A stretch of 64,000 nt of DNA from Steinernema hermaphroditum (Eukaryota > Nematoda > Chromadorea > Rhabditida > Steinernematidae): NCBI GenBank assembly GCA_030435675.1, contig CM059623.1:5730012-5794011 (forward strand). The letters run 5' to 3'. The position numbers and the translations under genes are program-made. The notes beneath the pieces are model-generated. The model was not told the origin of the DNA, made no database searches, and worked only from the letters and a program-made list of their open reading frames with translations. Shown here piece after piece: positions 1 to 9,540 of the stretch; the stretch's first letter is position 1, and the number at the start of each line of letters is the position of its first letter.

Positions 1-2303
1 GGAAAGGATTAAGACCGAGTCGCCGGCTCCCCAAGAAGGAAGACAGTCGACTGAGCCCTCCGGCGGGCTATTCCCGATCGGACTGAAGGGACCTCAGCCG
101 GCCAACTCTCTTCTAGCTCGACCTGACAGTAAGACACTTCATTCTGGGTCACAGTTCACCCTTTATTTCAGTTGCTCCCGAAGAATCGGCCCGCGAGGCG
201 CGTCGAAGGGAGCGTAAATCGAGATGGAGCTGCACGAAATCGTTCGTTCCTGGAATGCCAACGATCCTTCCGTCCGACCTGAGCGAAGAGCAACGTCAAG
301 GCTATCTACGTAAGTTTCTTTTTGTTTTCTTGCACCATTACTCCCCTCCCCCTCCCTGTGAACGATGGATGATTCTCCACGGAACGAGGGTTTGTTTAAC
401 ATTCCTATATTTGTAGTTCGATGTGTACCGTACTAATGCTTTTGGGGGCTTGCCCCCACTTACTGTTTTAGTGCAACTCGAGATTGAAGAAGCCACACGG
501 AAGCTGCGTTTGGGCGACTTCATGGGTAATCCAGATCCAAAGCAACGGTAAGTATTCCTCAGAACAAATACTCAATATCAGCATTGTGATTGGTCGAATG
601 ATATTTAGACTCAGATCTACACATCAATCGAAGATGATTGTGGATTTGTTTTCTTTCCTCTTTATTTACTGATAATATTTCCTTGAACCTTACAGGTCCT
701 CCCTAAATCGTTACCATGATCTAGCCTAATCTTCGGGTTCGGTTTGATGCCATGCACCTGATAAATAAGTTTTAGACATCTAAAGATTCGCGAAGCAACG
801 CTGCCGCCGCTCTAACTAATCCTAATTTACTTCTTTTCAGCTTTTAGGCGGGCGTTATTCTTAGAATCATACCCACCCCTCCCCCATTAAAATTCTTTTA
901 GGAATTTTTTAGATTTTATTTTGTTGTATTATTCCGAGTTTCTTTTCAGGTCGCCATCTCCGGAACCCATCTATGACAGCAATGGCAAGCGGCTGAACAC
1001 GCGTGAGATTCGTAAGCGTCAGGAGTTGGAGCAGCTTCGCCACGAGAAGATTCAGAATCTTTTGAAAGTCAATCCGAACTACAAGCCACCTGCTGACTAC
1101 AGGTATGATATCAACGTTGACGTGTGAGTTTCACACTCTGCTTTCAGGATGCCTAACATTCGGCTGCACGACAAGGTTTGGATTCCACAGGAGGAGCATC
1201 CAGAAATCAACTTTGTCGGTCTTTTGATCGGCCCTCGTGGCAATACTCTCAAGGCGCTCGAAACAGAGGTGAGTCGGGAATTATATTACATTCTCACAGT
1301 ACGTCTTATTTAGACTGGTGCCAAGATCATAATTCGTGGTAAAGGATCCGTGAAAGAAGGAAAACTTGGACGCAGAGAAGGTCCGATGCCTGGAGAGAAT
1401 GAACCTCTCCACGCCTATGTTACCGGTACTGATTCGAACACAATCAAGAAAGCCTGCGAGAAGATCAAGAACATTATCAACGAAGCTCTGAACATTCCTG
1501 ATGGCCAGAATGAGCTGCGGAAGCTGCAGCTTAGGGAGCTCGCTCTGCTCAACGGCACTCTCCGACCCGAAGATGCCGTCAGTGGCGTCCGTTGCTCGAA
1601 CTGTGGAAGTGATCAGCACAAGAGTTACGAATGTCCAGATGCCCCCAACGTCACCGCCAACATCATCTGTTCCATGTGCGGTGGTGCTGGCCACATCGCT
1701 AGGGATTGTAAAACTCCTCGCACTGCTATCATCGGCCAGAATGGTGAAGTCGTAGGGATGGACGACGAGGTTTGTTCAAAAGTTTCTTACCGTCCACTCA
1801 TGCTCGGTTTCAGTACTCCGCTTTGATGGCTGAACTCGGTGAACAGCCCAAGGACGCTCCGATCGTGCGCGTGAACTTGACACAACGACAGCAGCCGCAA
1901 AACTACAGCTGGGGAGCAGCAGGAGGTGCCGTTGGCTCGCAATGGCACACCGATCCATCGGCTGCAGGTAACGTGACTATCGTATAAGCTTAATTCGAAG
2001 TTTATTTTAGTTGCCGCGCAGTACTTGTCGCAGCTCCACGGAACTGCGCAGCAGCAGTCTTTGAACAGCACGGTGGAGAGCGCAGCTGCTTATGCTGCTT
2101 GGAGCCAGAAGATGTACGGTATGAGCGGAGAGTGGTCGACCGAAAATGGCTACCCGATGCCCGTGCCCCCTCCACCGAGTGAAGGAGCGGTCACCGAGAG
2201 CAAACCATCGACTGCAGACCTCGCGCAGCAGGCGATGAACTGGGCGGCGCTCTACAACGCAGCTCCTCCTCCACCCCCCCCTTCCGAGCAGGCGCAAGAA
2301 TAG
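1..2303 (+). CDS. sfa-1: Splicing factor 1 (branchpoint-binding protein), 5' partial
   Basis: SF1/BBP binds the intron branch point during early spliceosome assembly in the nucleus. Exons read as <1-128, 172-309, 472-547, 950-1102, 1148-1268, 1314-1769, 1814-1967 and 2011-2303; every junction keeps frame. In order the protein shows an acidic/proline-rich N-terminal segment, the SF1 signature RKSRW...PGMPT, the helix-hairpin block ending SPSPEPIYD and LNTREIRKRQ, a KH-QUA2 domain (INFVGLLIGPRGNTLK, then RGKGSVKEG), two zinc knuckles (CSNCGSDQHKSYEC and CSMCGGAGHIARDC), the LMAELGE motif and a proline-rich tail. Two knuckles resemble yeast BBP; vertebrate SF1 has one. The start codon lies upstream of the window, since exon 1 is open to base 2. 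The 402-bp intron at 548-949 is long for this locus and contains a second possible acceptor near 695. Identification is secure. Confidence 0.95.
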
Positions 2304-2468
2304 AAGCAGATCAGAATAGAATCGCCGCTCTGCAGAAGGTGAAGTCTATTCGAGATCTTTGGTTTCCTAATTATTTTTCCTGTTGTGTCCCATTTACTCC
2401 TGAATTAATGTTATTTCTCTGATATGTGCTTCCAAGGAACCCGTTTATTTGACGCCTCTTCTACTCAT

Positions 2469-4170
2469 TCACAGACCGACGGTTTTGGCGACTTCGGCGG
2501 AGATGCGCCCCATCGGCGACTCCACGAAACAGAAGAAGACGAAGGCGGTCGTGTAGGAGATCGTAGCTACGAGAGGGAGCACGGCGAGGAGGCGCAAGGG
2601 CCCGGTCGCTTCCTGGAGGAACGTCGAGTAGTTCATTAAGTAGACGGTTCCCATGTGAAGAAGATAGGCATTGAAAGTCAACTTTGCCAGCGCGGACCAC
2701 GCAACGGAAAGATGGACTCTGAAAGGAGGTTCGGGTTACGGTGGGGAGTACGGTAACGCACGGCTCGGTTCTGTAGAAGAGGGCGGCGATGAAGGTGCAG
2801 ATGGCGGCGGCGAAGACCGTCCGGAAGGTGGCCGTGTATACGGTATTGTAGAGGGTGTTGCCCTGGTCGGGGAACCAGTACTCGGGCTCGATCGCGTAGA
2901 TGACGGCGACGGCGACGAGGAGGGAGACCGCCGCGATGAGTTTCGAGGCGGCAACAGAGAGGGAACCCTTCACGTGGAGGGTACTGTAGCCGAGGAGCAT
3001 GCCGAGGAGGAATGGTCCGCACTTGCCGTAGGGCCGCGCGTAGAGTTCCCAGATGCCACCGTAGATGGAGGCGAGTGACTCTGCCGTCTGATTAGGGAAT
3101 GAGATGAACTGCAATGGGAAATGTTTCCGAGCCTGCGGAGGCCACCTACCGGGATGTCGACGTCGCTGTTGTTGCAGAAGCCGTAGGTCCTGCAGTAGAC
3201 GGCGCGGATGGCGACGGATACGGTAAGCGCGGCGATGAGCTGCACGCCGAAGCGGGGCCTCTTGTAGAGGAGGTGGATGAGGAAGGGGCAGAGGACGTAG
3301 AGCTGCATGTCGAGGCCTAGGTACCAGAGGTAGCCCATGCAGGTGGGCGTCTTCTGCCAGTTGCCGAGGAAGGTGAGGTGCGCCAAAATGCCGGCCTTCC
3401 CACAACTCGAGATCATCGTGTCGTGGTAGCGCGGCAGGAAGCGTCGGGGGATGGGTCCCGCGGCGATGAAGACGAAGACGGCGACGGAGGGGAAGAGGCG
3501 TAGCAGGCGGCGGAAGATGAAGGAGACGTAGTGGGGGAGGAAGGGCCTCTCGGCGAGGCGCATCCACGACCGGAGGGCCAGAAGCCCCGAGAGGACGAGG
3601 AAGATCTCGACGCCTAGAGCCGAGTTCCCCAGCAGGGGACCGAAGATCGGGTGCTCGTGCACGGCGTGCTGCAAGCACGGGAATACAAGTAGTGCAGGGA
3701 GCTGTCTAGTAGACAGATCGCAGACTTTAGAGACAGACAGACGATCTAGTCGTATACGTGACCTGTTGAGACACCTACAGTGAACTTAACCTCAGAATCC
3801 CAAGGACCTACCGTCACAAAAAGAAGTCATAACCCAGGCTCTGCAAACTATTAGGTGTGAAGAAGGGCGTCCCGAAACGAACCTTAAAGGCGTCGGCGGA
3901 GGGTTTCCTCTCGAGGATGTCGACGCGTCCCTCGCTGCCGGTGTGGTTGATCATGACCCAGAAGATGGCGATGACGCGGAAGACGTCGAGGATATTGAGG
4001 CGGGAGTCCCTGGAGGTGATTAGCTCCTTCCAGGAGAGCTTCAGGGAGAGAAGGCTGAGCCCCGGGAGGGGAAGGAAGGTGACGAAGACGACGAGGAGCG
4101 CCCATCCAAGGAGAATCGTCGCCGATGACTCGACGGATGTGGGCAGGAAGCGATGGAGGGTCTCCAGCAT
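2469..4170 (-). CDS. Acyltransferase-3 / NRF-6-family multipass membrane protein
   Basis: Minus-strand exons 4170-3883, 3668-3150, 3108-2762 and 2718-2469 give 467 residues. The family (Pfam Acyl_transf_3) comprises integral-membrane O-acyltransferases; in C. elegans, NRF-6 and NDG-4 affect lipid or drug transport. Visible marks are the start of the catalytic domain (LNILDVFRVIAIFWVMINHTGSEGR split here as a conserved INHTG motif), GNSALGVEIFLVLSG, the FIFRRLLRLFP stretch, GYLWYLGLDMQLY, and about ten hydrophobic segments. The usual long N-terminal cysteine-rich NRF domain is absent: the protein starts with one hydrophobic segment 65 residues before the catalytic motif. The start was chosen because a TATAAAA box lies 27-33 bp upstream and no exon-like sequence is seen beyond it. 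The last junction is the least certain (donor GTGCGT at 2761). It is convergent with SF1, 165 bp apart. Confidence 0.85.
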
Positions 4171-4196
4171 GGTTTCCGAGGGTCGCCGTCGACGGG

Positions 4197-4203
4197 TTTT
4201 ATA
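4197..4203 (-). promoter_or_regulatory. TATA-box-like element upstream of the acyltransferase gene
   Basis: TATAAAA on the minus strand, 27-33 bp before the chosen ATG. Its position supports a very short 5' leader and the chosen start. It is a single short match without experimental support. Confidence 0.35.
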
Positions 4204-4867
4204 GGGCGGTGGACACCGAAGACGACGCCGACAGACTTGGCGGGCAGCACGTACGCACAACAAAGCACAAGAAGCAGCCGTCGATCGTCGCCGATCAGAG
4301 GACAAAGATCTTGATGGGTGTGCGGATGGCCGAGTGGCAGAGGTTTGCACTAGTTATCGGGGTAGGACTGGGCAAGGAGAACATCAAGTAGATCGGCACC
4401 TCGACAAGGTCATCGGACGCCGCCCGAAGGGAAAAAGGTCGAAACGATCGGATCAGCAGTTGTTTTCAAAGGCATTTGTTGACCTCGCGGATGTACTTTG
4501 GAGTGTTTGTACAGTGTACGCTATCAAGCACAAAAGCTTTTCTTCAGAAGAGAAGTGCAGAACTTCTGAATTCTGAGAAACACCGCAAAACGTTCAAAAG
4601 CTTCATTCTTTCTATTCCAATCAACTTTACAACGTATGAAGTTGATTAGAAAATGTTAAAAGTCTGTTAAAAGCGCGATGAATGCCTTAATGCTTTTGCT
4701 CGATAAAAAAGAATATACTCTTATAACTGCTCTCACTGCAGAGAGCACAAAGCAGATCCACATCCCAACAGTGAGAATTCCCTACAGAGCATAATCCACT
4801 GCTCGGCGACTCATCATCGATTCCACCTCTCCACAGTTCCTCTCACCGCGTACCACAGCTCCCAAAC
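4204..4867. other. Intergenic spacer with no recognisable gene
   Basis: No open frame with family resemblance or coherent splice sites. It contains a tRNA-like A-box start at 4328-4343 without a T-arm. The right half is AT-rich and probably serves as 5' flank of the acyltransferase or of the weak gene that follows. Confidence 0.5.
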
Positions 4868-5433
4868 ATGACCGCTCCCTACCCCAAATGCACAAATGGC
4901 TTTTTGATGCCCATTCCAGACAAAAGACGTCTAGATGCTCATCTAGTCTGCACCGTTATCTCACCATGTGCTCCCGGAATGCCCTTCCACAGTCCAGACG
5001 GACCAAGTATGTTTCACGCATCTCCATAGTTCTTTTTACGGATAACTCAAAGATTCCTCGGGAGGTTGCAGATCACATCAGAAACCCGTATGCCTCCTAT
5101 GCGCTCACCCTGGATCAGAATACGATTAGCAGAGAGTTGATCGACACTGCGTGTTCGTGGAAACAATTGACACTGCTTGATATCGCTTTGCGGTTGAGTG
5201 ACTCGTCCATCGAGCTTTGTGAAGAGCTCATCAGGAATGGGAATCTGACCCAAGTACATCTGCACGGCACACATAATGAGAGAGCAATCGGAATGATAAA
5301 ACCGCCCTCTGTCAAGACAGTATCCAGACAGTATAGCTTTCTGCTCAAGGAACTCGGAAAAAGTTGTGGGAAAAGATCTGTGCAGGGGTGGGCAAAGGGT
5401 GGGTCGATTGTGGTCCCGCAACGAAATCCCTGA
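4868..5433 (+). CDS. Possible hypothetical protein, structure uncertain
   Basis: Two overlapping open frames lie here. An ATG at 4868 opens a 46-codon frame ending at a GTATGT donor at 5007. The frame of an ATG at 4888 stays open for 181 codons to 5433. Its middle part (about 5053-5400) has a composition with alternating Leu and charged residues, loosely like the variable C-terminal part of nematode F-box-associated proteins, but I see no F-box. Joining the two frames needs an implausible 23-bp intron. The last 25 codons run into a repeat that also occurs at 7125. It may be a decayed gene. Codon use is unremarkable. Confidence 0.25.
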
Positions 5434-5808
5434 ATTCACAATGTACCGCGACGGTCGCGTGGGAGTGTAAAATACGGTGGATTTGTGGGCAGTTTACAGT
5501 AAAAATGGCCTTTTTTCTCGGCTGGGGCAGGCATCAAGGGGTCTACCCGACAGTACGTGGCTTGATAAACGATCATATTGCAAAACATAAGGCAAAATGA
5601 CGATTTTTCCACAAAGTCAGCCTCTTAGGCCAAAAACAGCAATGAAACATAGTAATTTCGATGTACTGCTGCATAGAGCTAAGCAAGCTCTATTGATTAG
5701 ACCCTACTTTACTCCCCCCCCCCCCAGCCAAGGAAAATGAGGTAAACTGGCCAATTTTGCAATTCTACCGTATGTTCCTGCCATTGAGGGATATCGTTGC
5801 GGGACCAC
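5410..5808. repeat. MITE-like element, full copy 1
   Basis: A roughly 400-bp element bounded by inverted ends: TGGTCCCGCAACGAAATCCC at the left and the reverse complement of nearly the same sequence at the right (AGGGATATCGTTGCGGGACC). Secondary inverted motifs follow inside (GTAAAATACGGTGG near the left, CTACCGTAT near the right; GTTTACAGT and GGTAAACTGG). No transposase is encoded. A second copy at 8694-9071 matches through the interior, including GATAAACGATCATATTGC. The arrangement fits a non-autonomous DNA transposon. Confidence 0.8.
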
Positions 5809-5944
5809 ATTTACTTATTTTCAGTTTTTATCCAATTTCTGTAATGACCATCACGTCTTTTCTCTGCAGCATCTTCTAGAGGCGGAAAATCCACATTCAA
5901 AACTTCTGGGGTTAAGAAACCTATGAAGGATTTCCAATGAATCT

Positions 5945-6040
5945 GACCATCTTAGGCCAATACCGGGAATGAAACATAGTAATTTCGATGTACTGCTGCA
6001 TAGAGCTAGGCGAGCTCTATCGACCCTTTACCCCCCTGGA
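5945..6040. repeat. Internal fragment of the 5.4-kb MITE family
   Basis: Repeats the interior of the element above: CATCTTAGGCCAATACC then AATGAAACATAGTAATTTCG and CTGCTGCATAGAGCTAG. Neither terminal repeat is present, so it is a truncated copy. Confidence 0.7.
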
Positions 6041-6162
6041 TCTGGATCTGTGGCTCCAGAAACATCCATGGGAGAATGCCGGCCTAATAGCCGTAGTGGG
6101 GCAGGATACCCGTAGGGCAATCTGGAGCTTTGCCGTCCAGAAACATTCGATTCTATTGCAAG

Positions 6163-6284
6163 GAAATATCTTTTCTCACCGAGAATGTTCAAGAAACCGT
6201 CAAGACCCTGCAGGGTCGTACAAGAAATATCTTTTCTCACCGAGAATGTTCAAGAAACCGTCAAGACCCTACAGGGTCGTACAA
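6163..6284. repeat. Tandem duplication, 2 x 61 bp
   Basis: Two adjacent 61-bp units (6163-6223, 6224-6284) begin GAAATATCTTTTCTCACCG and end GGGTCGTACAA. They differ at one visible base (GCAGGG versus ACAGGG). Each unit holds the palindrome GACCCTGCAGGGTC or its one-mismatch form, able to form a hairpin. An open frame crosses both units but has no other sign of coding. Confidence 0.85.
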
Positions 6285-7124
6285 GAAGGGACCCTGGACG
6301 ACAGCCACCAATTATTCATGCTCTTCGACTGTGCAATACAGGTTAAAGAAAGAAGAAGAAGCGTATCTCACACGAACAAAAAAGGCAAATCAAGCACTTC
6401 TCACTCTCATAGGCCGATATTCCGCGATGACTCCATCTGATTTTTTGTACAACTGTGCAAATTATGCTGCTTATTGATACACACGTCATCTACTTCTGCG
6501 AGAACTCCAAGGATATCGGATTTAAGAAGCTCAACTGAGGTCTCTCGTCATATACTGTTTTATTAAACGTTGTCATGTATTGTTTTATTAAACTTTGGCT
6601 GCTGTGCGCTATGACCTGTCTGGTATGGGCTGTCTCTGGTATGGGCTACCCATGGTATGAGTTACCCTGGTATGGGCTGCCCTGACTTCCAAACACCAGC
6701 GAAAAAGTTACAAAGTTACCTTAAAGTTACTGCAGGATCTGATTCACAAAATATTGGGTTGATGCATTGAAAATTTCGCATTTTTGTAATGAAGTTTTTT
6801 TATGACATATTATTCAACAGTTTATTTAATGTATTCACCATTCTAATGGTTAGCGTGAGCCCACCTTGTGGGCAAGAGCCGGATTCCTCTCTCACAGAAA
6901 ATCCGGGGTTTTGCGTCGAAAAAAGTTTAGGTCCAATTTCCGACCTCTTGGTCTTATTTTGAGTGGTTTCCTCTAATGTCGTTAGTTGGATGAACACAGG
7001 TGAGGATTAGATAGAGTTGAGAGACAGCTAGATAAATAGTAAAAAAGGAATTTCTCAGCTCAAAATGGAGAGCCATTCTGGGGGCCAACTTGAAAATATG
7101 AGGTCTGAGGCACCATTCCTGAAC

Positions 7125-7207
7125 CAGGGGTGGGCAAGGGGTGGGTCGATTGTGGTCCCGCAACGAAATCCCTGTATCCGCAATGTACCGCGACGGTCGC
7201 GTGGGAG
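7125..7207. repeat. Repeat of the left boundary of MITE copy 1
   Basis: About 83 bp matching 5385-5467, covering CAGGGGTGGGCAAGGGGTGG, the TGGTCCCGCAACGAAATCCC end and ACCGCGACGGTCGCGTGGGA. The match starts before the presumed terminus, so either the true element is longer than I drew or the block was duplicated secondarily. Confidence 0.7.
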
Positions 7208-7554
7208 CGGAGTTAAAGAGCGCTCATGGTTTTTTTTGTAGGCCATCCCTTCCTCTAACAGATGGTGTGTAAAAACGGGGAGACGGTCAAAATGGCCAAA
7301 AAAAAATGGCCAAAAAAAAAATGGCCAATCAAAAATGGCCAAAAAAATGGCCAATTGACAAAATGGCCAAAAAAAAATGGCCAAAGCTGAGAAATGGCCA
7401 AAACGGTGGTGACGGCACTGATGGTGCTTTTCAGCAGGTCAGTGCTATGGTCAAGTTAACAACATTCTTCTGAGGCTCTCGCCACGACTTTTTCTCAGCG
7501 AAATTACCGCGCGTTGCATTTGCTGTTGTTTAGACGATTTACGTTTTTTCTTCT

Positions 7555-7745
7555 CGTACGAGAACTAGTTTCGAAAAAACACAAAATTATGTTGTAAATC
7601 TGTCCCTCATGGACCGTTTAAGCCATTACTGACCTCCAGAGATGGTATTTCCACTGAGCACATAGCTTTTTTATTTCCCCGACATGTGTTTTTCTCTAGT
7701 TCCTCGTCTTCTTCTCTACTTTTCATTAGTTTTTGGGCCATGTAT
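7555..7745 (+). repeat. Diverged relative of the 60.1-kb fold-back arm
   Basis: Collinear with 60255-60410: CGTACGAGA, then a poly-A stretch, GTTGTAAATCTGTC against GTTGTAGATCCGTC, CCAGAGAT...ATTTCCAC, CCCCGACAT...CTCTAGTT. Only one arm is recognisable here, so it looks like an old partial copy nested inside the 7.3-8.6 kb fold-back. Confidence 0.65.
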
Positions 7746-7971
7746 GTCGAAGAAAAATAATTGTGCGACACGACAAGTGTACGATATACACGTCCTAGAC
7801 TTTTAGGATCTGGCTTAGGCCTAGATATTACAAATCGCGGACGAGCGAAGCGAGCCCTACATTCATATCTGTACATGGTTTGACATCCAGGCTTAAGCAA
7901 ACCCCGGCTTAAGCAAACCCCGTGTTCGCCAGACGCTTTCCTTTCTAAGACACTGTAAATTCGACGTAAAT

Positions 7972-8197
7972 TCCACAGAGAAATATGCTTTACATTAGGT
8001 TCTCCTTTCAACATACAGGGTTTTGGCTCATTTCTGGCATACTACAGGGAACTTTTAGGGGATTTGGCTGGGTGAACACTCCTTTATTTATGTTGTACGC
8101 GATGTTTTGTTGAAAGTTCCCTGTCCTATGCTAGAAATGGGTCGAAATCCGGGTTGTTGAAAACGCAAGTTGATGTAAAGCTTATTTCTCTGTGGAT
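7972..8197. repeat. Inverted repeat, about 84-bp arms
   Basis: Left arm 7972-8055 begins CCACAGAGAAATATGCTTTA. Right arm 8113-8197 in reverse complement begins CCACAGAGAAATAAGCTTTA. The arms match with scattered substitutions and small indels; the spacer is about 57 bp. It forms a long imperfect hairpin inside the larger fold-back. Confidence 0.75.
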
Positions 8198-8693
8198 ATT
8201 GCTCGGATCGGCACAAACACGGGCTCATTCGGCGCGCTGAACGATTATGAACAAAGTTACGCTCAGCAATTCTAGCTAGATCGCGCAACTCGAGAGAAAA
8301 GTGAGCAAAAACTGTGCTAATGACTAATTTCCCTTGTCAATCTGCCGATCGTAAGAAATGGCGCGTGAATTTCTCGTTGTGGGAGCCTTGCGATTTTTTG
8401 TAAGAGTTTCGTGAAGGATACAGTAGGACCACCCAGAAATTTAAAAGAGTTTTCAAGGACTTTGGCCATTTCTCAGCTTTGGCCATTTTTTTTGGCCATT
8501 TTGTCAATTGGCCATTCTGTCAATTGGCCATTTTTTTTTGGCCATTTTTTTTGGCCATTTTGTCAATTGGCCATTTTTGATTGGCCATTTTTTTTGGCCA
8601 TTTTTTTTGGCCATTATGTCCGGGAACCGTAAAAACGGCCTAAGCACATTGCTCATTCTGGCGTAAATGGGCCATCTTTATCACAAGTCACGA

Positions 8694-9071
8694 TGGTCCC
8701 GCAGCGATGTCCCTGAGTGAGTGTAAAATACGGTGGATTTGTGGGCAGTTTACAGTACAAATGGCCAGTTTACCCCTTTTTTCTCGGCTGGGGTAGGGAT
8801 AAAGGGGTCTACCCGCTAGTACGTGGCTTGATAAACGATCATATTGCAAAACATAAGGCAAAATGACGATTTTTCCACAAAAGTCAGCCTCTTAGGCCAA
8901 AAACAGCAATGAAACATAGTAATTTCGATGCACTGCTGCATAGAGCTAGACAAGGTCTATTGATTAGACCCCCCTTTAGTCCCCCCCGGCCGAGAAAAAT
9001 GGGGTAAACAGGTCATTTTATGTAAATCTACCGTATTTACCTGCCATTGAGGGAGATCGTTGCGGGACCAC
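8694..9071. repeat. MITE-like element, full copy 2
   Basis: Second near-complete copy of the element at 5410-5808, in the same orientation. Ends are TGGTCCCGCAGCGATGTCCC and AGGGAGATCGTTGCGGGACC. The interior is almost collinear with copy 1. The two copies differ by scattered substitutions and short indels. Confidence 0.8.
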
Positions 9072-9540
9072 ACGCTAAACCTCCTATATAGTCGACGCGG
9101 AGAATTTTATGCAAAAATCGGGAATGGTCCCGCAACGAAATTTTTTGGCGCGAAAAGTGCCTAGCGGTCGATTTACAAGGGGATTTCGGAGTTTCGGCAG
9201 AGAATCGTGAAAATCTCGTGCAGTTTCACGGTTTCGATGAAAAAAAAAACCGTACAACTGTTCTCCAGGCTCTGGCGAGCATTTTGCGCCCTGGGTTGTC
9301 GGAATTCGCTGCGTTTCCACAGATCCTATACGTTTTTACGATAACAGTGTTGTTCCACGCGGAGACTGACACGCCCATCCGTTTCACCAAGGACGTAAAT
9401 ATTGCGAAAATATGACATTTTTACGCTATGCGAAATCTTCAATGATTCAACCCAATAAAATTTATTAGAGCTTATAGACGACTAGCAGAAGGAGAAGAAG
9501 GTTATTAGAGGTGAGATCAGTTCGGGTGGAGGAGGGCGCG

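Larger units (their letters stand above)
7287..8625. repeat. Fold-back structure with poly-(A)TGGCCA arms
   Basis: The left arm (about 7287-7405) is built of AATGGCCAAAAA units; the right arm (about 8456-8625) carries the same units in reverse complement. The asymmetric core AATGGCCAAAGCTGAGAAAT occurs in both arms, so pairing is not just simple-sequence chance. The loop of about 1.05 kb contains two further repeats listed separately. No protein-coding gene is seen in the loop. Confidence 0.8.

Noticed and set aside
2461..3678. 405-codon minus-strand open frame over the acyltransferase
   Set aside because: It is mostly an out-of-frame Arg/Pro-rich shadow that runs through an intron. The spliced frame carries the acyltransferase motifs.
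4328..4400. tRNA-like start CGGATGGCCGAGTGGC
   Set aside because: It looks like the 5' part of a Leu or Ser tRNA, but no T-arm (GTTCRANYC) or matching acceptor strand follows, so no tRNA was called.
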